DNA of 64,000 nt from Paraburkholderia dinghuensis (lineage in GTDB: Bacteria > Pseudomonadota > Gammaproteobacteria > Burkholderiales > Burkholderiaceae), in the NCBI RefSeq assembly GCF_003837865.1, contig NZ_RQIS01000006.1, forward strand, positions 269,289 through 333,288, given 5' to 3'. Every line of letters begins with the position of its first letter. Position 1 is the stretch's first letter. Positions 57,131-64,000 of this stretch are shown here, one piece after another. A program made the translations under genes and the position numbers. The notes under the pieces were generated by a model. That model worked only from the letters and a program-made list of their open reading frames with translations. It was not told the origin of the DNA and did no database searches.

Positions 57131-59182
57131 ATGGATTACTACAGTCCCGAAGCCATCCGAACCATCGCCCTGGTCGGGCACGCCGGATGCGGCAAGACAT
57201 CTCTTGCCGAAGCGCTGCTGTATCAGGGCGGCGCACTGCGAGCACAAGGCAGTGTGGACCGCGGCACCGCCGTGTGCGACTTCGATCCACTCGAACGCAA
57301 GTATCACCACTCCCTCACTTCCTGCATCGCCCACCTGCATTACCGCGACACCCGCATCTACCTCACCGACACACCCGGCTATCCCGACTTCGCAGGCCTG
57401 TCGATCAGCGCCTTGCCCGCCGTCGAAACGGCCGCCATCGTGATCAACGCCCGCACCGGCATCGAAATGACCACGCGCAGGATGATGGCGTATGCGCAGG
57501 ATCGCAAGCTGTGCCGGATGATCATCGTGAACGGCATCGATGAGGAAAAGATCGATCTCCCAGGTCTGCTCGCGGAAATTCAGGAGATGTTCGGCAAGAC
57601 CTGCCTGCCCATCAATCTGCCTGCGCAGGGCGGTCGCGAAGTGGTGGACTGCTTCTTCAATCCTGCAGGTGACGCCGATTTTCTTTCCGTGGAGTCCGCG
57701 CACAACGCGCTCATCGATCAGGTGATCGAACTAGACCCTGACTTGATGGAGTTGTACCTCGAGCAGGGCGAAGCGATTCGCCCGGAGCAGTTGCACGAAC
57801 CCTTCGAGCGCGCATTGCGCGAAGGCCATCTGGTGCCGGTCTGCTTCACGTCCGCGGCTACAGGTGCGGGCATCGCGCAATTGCTCGACGTCTTCGTCAA
57901 TCTCCTGCCGAACGTCACCGAAGGCAACCCGCCGCTTTTCTACCGCGACGTCAACTCAAAGGTGGAAGCCGTTCGTGCGGAGCCGGACGCCGACAAGCAC
58001 GTCATCGCGCACGTATTCAAGATCGTGATGGATCCGTATATCGGCAGGATGGCGGTGTTTCGCATTCATCAGGGCACCGTCGTGCGTGACAGCCAGCTGT
58101 ATATCGGCGACGCCCGCCAGCCGTTCAAGGTCACCCATCTGCTGATGCTGCAGGGCAAGGAGCACGTGGAGATCCAGCGGGCGGGACCCGGCAACCTCTG
58201 CGCAGTGTCGAAGGCCGAGGACATCGGCTTCGACGCCGTGCTGCACGACGCACCCGAGGACGGCAACATCCACCTCAAGCCACTCGACTTCCCCAAGCCG
58301 ATCTATGGCCTGGCCATCGAGGCCGCGCGCCGGGGCAACGAACAGCGTCTATGGGAAATCCTGCAGAAGCTTGCGGCCGAAGACCCGTGCCTCGTGATCG
58401 AGCACCCGGCGGGCACCAACGAGACGGTCGTGCGCGGACTCGGCGAACTGCATCTGCGGTACATGCTGGAGCGTCTGACCGATCAGTACAAGCTGGAGGT
58501 CACGACGCGGCCGCCGACGATTGCGTGGCGTGAGACCATCGGCGGCAAGGCGGAAGGCCATTGCCGCCACAAGAAGCAGACGGGCGGTGCCGGACAGTTC
58601 GGCGAAGTGATGCTGCGCGTCGAGCCCCTGCCGCGTGGCGCGGGGTTCGAGTTCGTCGATGCGGTCAAGGGCGGCGCCATTCCTTCGCAGTTCATTCCCG
58701 CGGTGGAAAAAGGCATTCAGCAGATCATCGAGAACGGACCGCTCGCCGGGTTTCCGATGCAGGACGTGCGCGTCACCGTGTTCGACGGCAAGAGCCATCC
58801 GGTCGATTCAAAGGAAGTGGCATTCGTCACGGCGGGCCGCAAAGCGTTCATCGATGCGGTGATGAAAGCGCAGCCCATCGTGCTCGAACCGATCGTGGAC
58901 ATCGAAGTGATGACACCGGAAGCGGTGATGGGCGACATCATCGGCGATCTGTCCTCGAGGCGCGGCCAGGTCCACGGCACGCGCGCGCTGGGTGGCGATG
59001 CGATGGTCATCGCAGGCAAGGTCCCGCTTGCCGAACTCGACGACTATCAGTCGCGCCTTAATGCGCTGGCAGGCGGACACGGCAATTACAGCATCCAGCT
59101 GAGCCACTACGACCCGGTGCCTCCGGCGCAGCAGGAACGGCTCGCGGCGCAGCACAAGGCCCGGCAGGTCCCGGACGAGTAA
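57131..59182 (+). CDS. EF-G-like translational GTPase with altered G4 motif
   Basis: About 683 residues with all EF-G domains. G1 is GHAGCGKTSL, G3 DTPGYPDF, and the G4 motif reads NGID instead of NKxD. Domains III-V are present (GTNETVVRGLGELHLRYMLERL, RRGQVHGTR), so ribosome-binding parts are kept. This belongs to the divergent EF-G-like group, distinct from the housekeeping fusA. The start is ATG 57131, with GTG 57122 an alternative. The role may be stress-linked ribosome action; this is uncertain. The Lys loss may weaken guanine specificity. Confidence 0.88.
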   Translation: MDYYSPEAIRTIALVGHAGCGKTSLAEALLYQGGALRAQGSVDRGTAVCDFDPLERKYHHSLTSCIAHLHYRDTRIYLTDTPGYPDFAGLSISALPAVETAAIVINARTGIEMTTRRMMAYAQDRKLCRMIIVNGIDEEKIDLPGLLAEIQEMFGKTCLPINLPAQGGREVVDCFFNPAGDADFLSVESAHNALIDQVIELDPDLMELYLEQGEAIRPEQLHEPFERALREGHLVPVCFTSAATGAGIAQLLDVFVNLLPNVTEGNPPLFYRDVNSKVEAVRAEPDADKHVIAHVFKIVMDPYIGRMAVFRIHQGTVVRDSQLYIGDARQPFKVTHLLMLQGKEHVEIQRAGPGNLCAVSKAEDIGFDAVLHDAPEDGNIHLKPLDFPKPIYGLAIEAARRGNEQRLWEILQKLAAEDPCLVIEHPAGTNETVVRGLGELHLRYMLERLTDQYKLEVTTRPPTIAWRETIGGKAEGHCRHKKQTGGAGQFGEVMLRVEPLPRGAGFEFVDAVKGGAIPSQFIPAVEKGIQQIIENGPLAGFPMQDVRVTVFDGKSHPVDSKEVAFVTAGRKAFIDAVMKAQPIVLEPIVDIEVMTPEAVMGDIIGDLSSRRGQVHGTRALGGDAMVIAGKVPLAELDDYQSRLNALAGGHGNYSIQLSHYDPVPPAQQERLAAQHKARQVPDE

Positions 59183-59382
59183 CGTCACAGCCGGCTGGCG
59201 CGCATTTCGCGCTTTGATCCTGCGATTCAGATGCCATCGAACGGCTTCAAATTGCAGTCGGACCTGGCGCGAACGAAGTGAAGCGCGCGGCATCGGAGTC
59301 GTGCGGATTGCGCCATTCTGCTTAAAGAAATGACTCGACCCGACAGGATGCGCGAGCCGCTTCGGACAAGCACACGCTCCAG

Positions 59383-60024
59383 TCATTGCTCTGAGCGATT
59401 ACCACTTTCACGCGCGTGGAACACCGGCAGTCGCCAGCCGAAATAGAGGGACGAGAGGCGCAGCAGAACGCAGCCGATGGTAGCAACCCAGGCGGTCCAG
59501 ATCGACGACCAGCCGGCCTCGGTCAGACCCACTTCGAGCGCTGCGCCAAGCAGCGCGGCCGAAGCATAGATCTCGCGCTCGAGAATCGCAGGTACGCGCG
59601 AAAGCAGCACGTCGCGCAGCACGCCGCCGCCAACGGCACTCACCATGCCCATCAGGATCGCCAGTTCGGCGCTATGGTTATAGGCAAGTGCTTTATCCGC
59701 GCCGGAGACGGCAAAGAGCCCGAGGCCGATCGCATCGAAGAAAAGGACGGGTTGGCGCAGGCGGCGCACCGGCGCATAAGCGACGATGGTGATCGCCGCC
59801 GCCGCGAGCGACACGGCAAGATAACGCCAGTTCGAGAGACCGGCGGGCGGCACGGCGCCGATGCAAATATCGCGAATGATGCCTCCGCCGCACGCAACCA
59901 GGAATGTGACGCACACGATTCCGAACAGATCGAGCCGCTTCTGGCGAGCGGCGACGGCGCCGCTGATTGCAAACGCGAAGGTGCCGACGAGGTCGAGTAC
60001 GGTATAGGCGGTATGGACGTTCAC
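59383..60024 (-). CDS. UPF0126/TRIC-type cation channel family protein
   Basis: A 213-residue membrane protein of two repeated three-helix units, each with a glycine-rich turn: ACGGGIIRDICIGAVPP and AVGGGVLRDVLLSRVP. This is the YicG/UPF0126 pattern, related to trimeric intracellular cation channels. It starts DLVGTFAFAISGAVAA, as the family does. It converges with the EF-G-like gene and has no partner. Confidence 0.92.
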   Translation of the reverse strand: MNVHTAYTVLDLVGTFAFAISGAVAARQKRLDLFGIVCVTFLVACGGGIIRDICIGAVPPAGLSNWRYLAVSLAAAAITIVAYAPVRRLRQPVLFFDAIGLGLFAVSGADKALAYNHSAELAILMGMVSAVGGGVLRDVLLSRVPAILEREIYASAALLGAALEVGLTEAGWSSIWTAWVATIGCVLLRLSSLYFGWRLPVFHARESGNRSEQ

Positions 60025-60290
60025 GGTGCCTCGGTGTGCAGACCTGGCCGGCGGGTGGCCGCTGCCAGGTGGGATTGTTCGCGGGTTGTTCGCGGGTTGT
60101 TCGATTTTCGGTCGGGCAGCGGGACGTCGACGGTCTGCGCGGCGGACTCGACGGCTGTGTGCTCGCCGCGCGGTTATATCACGCGGAGGCGGGCGCGGCC
60201 TGGCTCACCGCAACGCCAGACCTCCCGCCTCGCCTCGGACGCCGGCCGCCAGCCGCCGCGAAACGACGATGCTCCGCCAGCAAGCTGTCG

Positions 60291-60329
60291 GCGCGTGCTC
60301 ATGCGGGCAGCGTCTGCATGAGCACGCGC
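60291..60329. repeat. Perfect 14-bp inverted repeat
   Basis: GCGCGTGCTCATGC - 11 bases - GCATGAGCACGCGC. It lies in non-coding DNA between the TRIC-type gene and ilvE. No T-tract follows on either side. Confidence 0.6.
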
Positions 60330-60381
60330 AGCGCGGCGCCAATCAACTGGCGACATGACAGGGCTCCGTCTGGAAGCGGTC

Positions 60382-60415
60382 AATGAGCCGATACTAGAAT
60401 CGAAACTGGCTCATT
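60382..60415. promoter_or_regulatory. Inverted repeat resembling a regulator site
   Basis: AATGAGCC - 18 bases - GGCTCATT. The spacing is that of a protein-binding site (two turns or more) rather than a hairpin. The binding protein is not known. Confidence 0.4.
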
Positions 60416-60790
60416 AACAGGACCAGATCCGGCTAACTAGCGGGGCCCCGTTTTCCACGCCAGGCTTGCGGCGCCCATACGCGGTTTGCACGAGCGACGG
60501 CGCGCACTGTATCCTCAATTGCGCATGACCATCGTCTATCGCCGGCCGCCCGTAGCGCCCGGATAACGCAGCGCGACGGCGAAGCAAGGCGCGGCCAACC
60601 ACGGTTTTGGGGATGACGGGCGCGCGCCCTCAGACAGGCAAGGCCGCCTCCTGCGCGCCCACTTCCCCTTCCCGAAAGTACCGCCGACCCGGCGTACTGC
60701 CGGAAAATCTGCACGAAACGTCGAAAAAGGCCGAAAATAGCAGGCTATCCGCCATCAACAACTTCGAGACCGTGAAATAGGAGCAGTCGC

Positions 60791-61882
60791 ATGCAGTTTG
60801 TCGTTGAACAGCACCCTAATCCCACGCCCGCAGAACAGATCGCCGCTCGTCTGGAGAGCCCGGTCTTCGGCCGCGTGTTCACCGACCATATGGTCACGAT
60901 CCGCTGGAGCGAAGCAAGCGGCTGGCATGACGCCAAAGTCGAGGCGCGCCGTCCCTTCCAGATCGACCCGGCCTGCGCGGTGCTCCATTACGCGCAAGAA
61001 ATTTTCGAGGGCATGAAGGCGTATCGCCGCGAAGACGGCTCGATCGCCCTGTTCCGCCCCGATCAGAACGCGAAGCGCTTCCGCGCGTCGGCGGCCCGCA
61101 TGTCGATGGCTGAACTGCCGGAAGAGCTGTTCATGCAGGCCATCGAGGCCCTCGTCGACATCGACCAGGCCTGGGTGCCCGGCGGCGACGGCAGCCTCTA
61201 CATCCGCCCTTTCATGTTCGCCAACGAGAGCTTCCTAGGCGTGCGCGCCTCGGCGGAGTATCTGTTCTGCGTGATCGCCTGCCCGGTCGGCCCGTACTTC
61301 AAATCGGGCAAGTCGGCTGTCACGGTGTGGGTGTCGGATCAGTACACGCGCGCGGCGCCCGGCGGTACGGGCGCAGCCAAGTGCGGCGGCAATTACGCCG
61401 CCAGCCTGATCGCCCAGACCGAAGCCTCGGCTAAAGGCTGCGACCAGGTGGTCTTCCTCGACGCGGCCCAGCATCGCTGGATAGAAGAACTGGGCGGCAT
61501 GAACGTGTTCTTCGTGATGGACGACGGCTCGCTCGTCACGCCGCCGCTTTCCGGCACGATTTTGCCGGGCATCACGCGCGCGTCGATTATCGATCTCGCA
61601 CGCAAGGAAGGCATCGAGGTCAAGGAGACGCCCTACGCGTTCGACTCGTGGCGTGAAGACGCCGCGAGCGGCCGAGTGAAGGAGGCCTTCGCGTGCGGCA
61701 CGGCAGCGGTCGTCACGGCGATCGGCGAAGTGCGCCACGCGGGCGGCGAGTTCACGATTGGCGACGGTGGCGAAGGCCAGGTCACGCGCCGTATCCGCAC
61801 GCTGCTGACCGGCATCCAGCGCGGCAAGGAAGCCGATCCGTCGAACTGGGTCTGGAAACTGAAATCGACGAAGCAGGCCTGA
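60791..61882 (+). CDS. ilvE: Branched-chain amino acid aminotransferase IlvE
   Basis: A 363-residue fold-type IV PLP enzyme. Blocks ALHYAQEIFEGMKAY-type (here VLHYAQEIFEGMKAYR), YIRPFMFANESFLGV, GTGAAKCGGNYAASL with the PLP Lys197, WIEELGGMNVFFVM and SGTILPGITRASI identify type II IlvE. It makes the last step of leucine, isoleucine and valine synthesis with glutamate as donor. It is a single gene with a strong terminator at 61968-61994. Confidence 0.95.
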   Translation: MQFVVEQHPNPTPAEQIAARLESPVFGRVFTDHMVTIRWSEASGWHDAKVEARRPFQIDPACAVLHYAQEIFEGMKAYRREDGSIALFRPDQNAKRFRASAARMSMAELPEELFMQAIEALVDIDQAWVPGGDGSLYIRPFMFANESFLGVRASAEYLFCVIACPVGPYFKSGKSAVTVWVSDQYTRAAPGGTGAAKCGGNYAASLIAQTEASAKGCDQVVFLDAAQHRWIEELGGMNVFFVMDDGSLVTPPLSGTILPGITRASIIDLARKEGIEVKETPYAFDSWREDAASGRVKEAFACGTAAVVTAIGEVRHAGGEFTIGDGGEGQVTRRIRTLLTGIQRGKEADPSNWVWKLKSTKQA

Positions 61883-61967
61883 GGCAAGCGGCCTGCGAAT
61901 GTGCGGGTTGGCATCCCCTTCGGCGGCCGCGGCGAATTTCAACCGCCGAGGCCGGACCCGAAGCACA

Positions 61968-61994
61968 GCGGCGCGCGTGCTGCGCGCCGCTTTT
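61968..61994 (+). terminator. Rho-independent terminator of ilvE
   Basis: A perfect 9-bp GC stem (GCGGCGCGC / GCGCGCCGC) with 5-base loop followed by TTTTCACTTTT, 85 bases after the ilvE stop. Confidence 0.85.
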
Positions 61995-62006
61995 CACTTT
62001 TCCCTC

Positions 62007-63332
62007 TTATCCAGCCGCCAACCGCTGCGCGGATAGCCTCAGCCCATCGAACAAACGTTCGGCGATACGCTCGGGGAAACCTGCGGGCAGCGACGAAGCA
62101 ACCCGTTCGATCACTTCCGGCGTACGTCCAGCGAACCGTTCGATGAGCGGCCCGGCTTCCCGCCCGTAGTGGCAGAGTTGCGCCGTCGCGTCGAAATGGG
62201 CGCGTTTCACATCGCGCATCCGGTAATGACGCGCCCGTCCCCAGACTGCCATGGCGAGCGTCGCCTTATGCCACGACCACTGGTTGCCGCCATCGCCCTC
62301 GACGGGCCAGATCGACATCACGTCATAGAGCGGCGCGAGCTGGAAACGTCCGCCTGGCAGCAGACGGATGCTGAAGTTCTTTGCGTGGCCATCCGGTGCC
62401 GCAAGCATCCAGAACGCGATCTGCGCCCCGAGAAAGGTTTCGATGTCTTCTTGCGGACGCTGCGATTGGCGCAGGATATCGGCGATCTCGCGCATGCCCG
62501 GCCCGCCCTGCGACTCGTACTTGCGGTGCGGCGGCACGCCGAGCGCCTGGCAAAAATCCTCCTGCGGCAGACGCAACAAGGCACCGGTGCGCGACCACGC
62601 GCGGTCGAAGCGCTCGACGCATAGCACCTTCTGCTCACCGAAGCGGAGAATCTGCGCCGACGACACCGGCAACCCATAAGCCTTCAGCACGGCGAGACAA
62701 AGCCATTCGTTTTCGACGGACGTCTGGAAGTCGACCTTCCTGTGCCCGATCAGGCCGAGCGGCAACTTGAGGATGTGCGTAGTTGGCGTGGCGCCGTGCG
62801 GCAGGCACCACCGGCCATCGTGAAAAAGCAGTGCGGTCTTTTCCTGCGCGCCCGCCAGAGAGATGCGCAACTCGTCGCCCGTTTCGCCCACACCTGACAC
62901 GGCGCCGGACGTTTCGAGCAGCAGACGCTCGATGGCCGCGTCGGTCAACGGCGTACCCTCGATCGCGCCGACGTTTTCCGGCGACTCGTCCTCGCCCAGC
63001 AATTGCACGGCGCCGACACAGTCACGACCAATCGCCTTGAGCAGGTCGAACGCTTCCACCGTCTCGGTGCTGAAGCGGGTTGCGATGCGGCGACGGATCT
63101 GCGGGCTGTCTGGCAGCAGGTTGTCGAAGTAGTTGTGAACGCGTTCGCCGCGCAACGGTCGGTCGCCGACGCCGAACGGCAGCGACAGCGACAATGGCCG
63201 CCCGGCGGCGGATTGCTTCCAGGCGGCGTCGTAGCGCAGTTCCATGTCGCCCGTGGGCGTCACGGCCCAGGTGCCGACGTGCTCGCCGTTGGCCCAGATC
63301 GACAGCGCGCGCGAATGCGATTTGCGCCCCAT
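62007..63332 (-). CDS. hipA: HipA-type serine/threonine kinase toxin
   Basis: A 441-residue HipA. The N-terminal couple domain is present (NGEHVGTWAVTP), RISLAGAQEKTALL contains the region of the autophosphorylated Ser, and the kinase core has AAPDGHAKNFSIRLLP (catalytic Asp and Asn) and APLYDVMS (metal-binding Asp). HipA toxins phosphorylate aminoacyl-tRNA synthetases and stop growth. It begins 3 bases after hipB, as in an antitoxin-first operon. The length is normal and no lesion is seen. Confidence 0.93.
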   Translation of the reverse strand: MGRKSHSRALSIWANGEHVGTWAVTPTGDMELRYDAAWKQSAAGRPLSLSLPFGVGDRPLRGERVHNYFDNLLPDSPQIRRRIATRFSTETVEAFDLLKAIGRDCVGAVQLLGEDESPENVGAIEGTPLTDAAIERLLLETSGAVSGVGETGDELRISLAGAQEKTALLFHDGRWCLPHGATPTTHILKLPLGLIGHRKVDFQTSVENEWLCLAVLKAYGLPVSSAQILRFGEQKVLCVERFDRAWSRTGALLRLPQEDFCQALGVPPHRKYESQGGPGMREIADILRQSQRPQEDIETFLGAQIAFWMLAAPDGHAKNFSIRLLPGGRFQLAPLYDVMSIWPVEGDGGNQWSWHKATLAMAVWGRARHYRMRDVKRAHFDATAQLCHYGREAGPLIERFAGRTPEVIERVASSLPAGFPERIAERLFDGLRLSAQRLAAG

Positions 63333-63335
63333 CGG

Positions 63336-63593
63336 CTACCACTCCGGCTGTTCGGCACTGCCGGCGGCCGTCGTGCCGCGCGACTGTACGCACAACTCGA
63401 GTCCGTAGAGCGCGAGCAACGCCAGCATCTGGTCGAGCGAGATGCTGGCGGTGCCTATGGTCTCGAGCGCGGAGAGTCGCGGCTGTCCGATGCCGACGCG
63501 CGCCGCCGCCTGAGCCTGAGTCATCCCGCTGGCCTTTCTGGCCGACTGGAGAATCTCGGCAAGGCCCGCCGGCGTATGGACGATGATCTTCAT
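63336..63593 (-). CDS. hipB: HipB antitoxin, Xre-type repressor
   Basis: An 85-residue protein with a helix-turn-helix of the Cro/CI type (ARKASGMTQAQAAARVGIGQPRLSALE) and a short flexible tail (GSAEQPEW) like the degron of HipB. It binds HipA and represses the operon. AGGA lies eight bases before the ATG, and both fall inside the fourth 26-bp repeat, so bound repressor would cover the start region. Confidence 0.92.
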   Translation of the reverse strand: MKIIVHTPAGLAEILQSARKASGMTQAQAAARVGIGQPRLSALETIGTASISLDQMLALLALYGLELCVQSRGTTAAGSAEQPEW

Positions 63594-63693
63594 TCAATAT
63601 TCCTGTGAGGCATAAACCAAGTATATGCTCGTCAGCAATAATCCGCCAATATCTCTCACAGCAATAAACTAAAAATATCGCTGACAAGAATAA
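63590..63693 (-). promoter_or_regulatory. Four tandem 26-bp repeats, candidate hipBA operator array
   Basis: On the minus strand four consecutive units of exactly 26 bases start at 63693, 63667, 63641 and 63615. All open TTAT; the shared pattern is TTATTGCTG then AG and GATATT, with unit 4 the most diverged. Each has partial dyad symmetry (TATT.CT...AG..ATA) comparable to the TATCC-N8-GGATA operators of E. coli hipBA. Unit 4 contains the hipB ribosome site and start codon. Confidence 0.8.
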
Positions 63694-64000
63694 CCCCGAT
63701 ATGCGTTACACCGGAAACGGACGGCTTCGTCATCCGCAACGAATGCCACCGAATGGCATCGAGTGGCCGCGCCGGTCGCACTACCGGTCCGAACGCGCAC
63801 AATCTGCCTGAATGCACGCTTGCGGGGACTTTGCGCCGGGAAGTGAGCAGCGCCTGCAGTGACTATCAAGAATGTTCTGTACCCCGCCGGATATCTCTCC
63901 ACGATATGCAGGTGGAGCAGCCCCCTGAAACACCGGACACAGTGACCCACTTAAAATAACGGGTAGGCATAAGACTGTGTTTTTGACTAACACCAGGCAG
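63694..64000. other. Right end of window, no gene recognised
   Basis: About 300 bases with short overlapping frames only. A minus-strand frame of 70 codons (63781-63993) exists without a recognisable family. An IS end may be near 63930-63960, but I cannot support it. Confidence 0.25.

Larger units (their letters stand above)
60025..60790. other. Long intergenic region upstream of ilvE with two inverted repeats
   Basis: About 770 bases with no supportable gene, holding the repeats at 60291-60329 and 60382-60415. The part from 60640 on is the likely ilvE leader. Confidence 0.4.

Overview
The window is high-GC DNA with the gene content of a Burkholderia/Paraburkholderia-type betaproteobacterium. 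Pointers to this are a type VI secretion VgrG with a linked lipase effector, a LacI-controlled ribose-type ABC transporter operon, a persulfide dioxygenase-rhodanese fusion, a nifQ-modABC molybdenum cluster, and IS families common in that group. The genus is an inference from gene style; there is no rRNA or tRNA here to test it.

Layout. (1) 1-4222, minus strand: vgrG and a lipase effector that runs off the left edge. (2) 4.5-6.4 kb: small orphan genes (a universal stress protein, a Cys-rich GDCCVFCSYG protein) and an IS3 remnant. (3) 6.4-13.4 kb, minus: a six-gene sugar operon, lacI - ABC ATPase - permease - binding protein - TIM-barrel isomerase - Gfo/Idh dehydrogenase, with a visible promoter and operator and two intercistronic hairpins. 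(4) 13.7-15.6 kb: a DUF1223 protein and a frameshifted lipoprotein. (5) 15.6-18.5 kb: a decayed IS21 element plus an IS5 fragment. (6) 18.5-24.9 kb, minus: a chaperone-usher fimbrial operon. (7) 25.5-35.2 kb: regulatory genes broken up by IS debris. These are a NarL/RcsB-class regulator that has lost its phosphoacceptor Asp, a triple ~60-bp repeat carrying RcsB-box-like sequences, a normal paralogous regulator, and a hybrid sensor kinase with receiver and HPt domains. (8) 35.6-39.2 kb: a solo IS21 end, a ModE-box-like palindrome, then nifQ-modA-modB-modC. (9) 39.2-48.4 kb: lipoproteins, LysE exporter and Lrp regulator, an Aer-like chemoreceptor, a Tat-type phosphoesterase, and a second Gfo/Idh oxidoreductase. 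(10) 48.5-54.3 kb: a SulP anion transporter with a cyclic-nucleotide-binding tail, divergent from a SAM-class III cyclase-AAA-TPR protein. (11) 54.3-64 kb: two exported proteins, the persulfide dioxygenase fusion, an EF-G-like GTPase with an altered G4 motif, a UPF0126/TRIC channel, ilvE, and a hipBA toxin-antitoxin pair preceded by four 26-bp tandem repeats.

The two most interesting proposals are functional modules. The first is an Rcs-like phosphorelay next to the fimbrial operon: hybrid kinase-HPt, one phosphorylatable regulator, one Asp-less partner, and repeated Rcs-like boxes. The second is a local cAMP circuit in which a cyclase of soluble-adenylyl-cyclase architecture is divergent from a SulP transporter that could bind its product. 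Both are inferences from visible motifs and gene order.

Limits: protein names rest on motif recognition by eye, with no database search. Start sites were chosen by ribosome-binding sites and signal peptides where visible.
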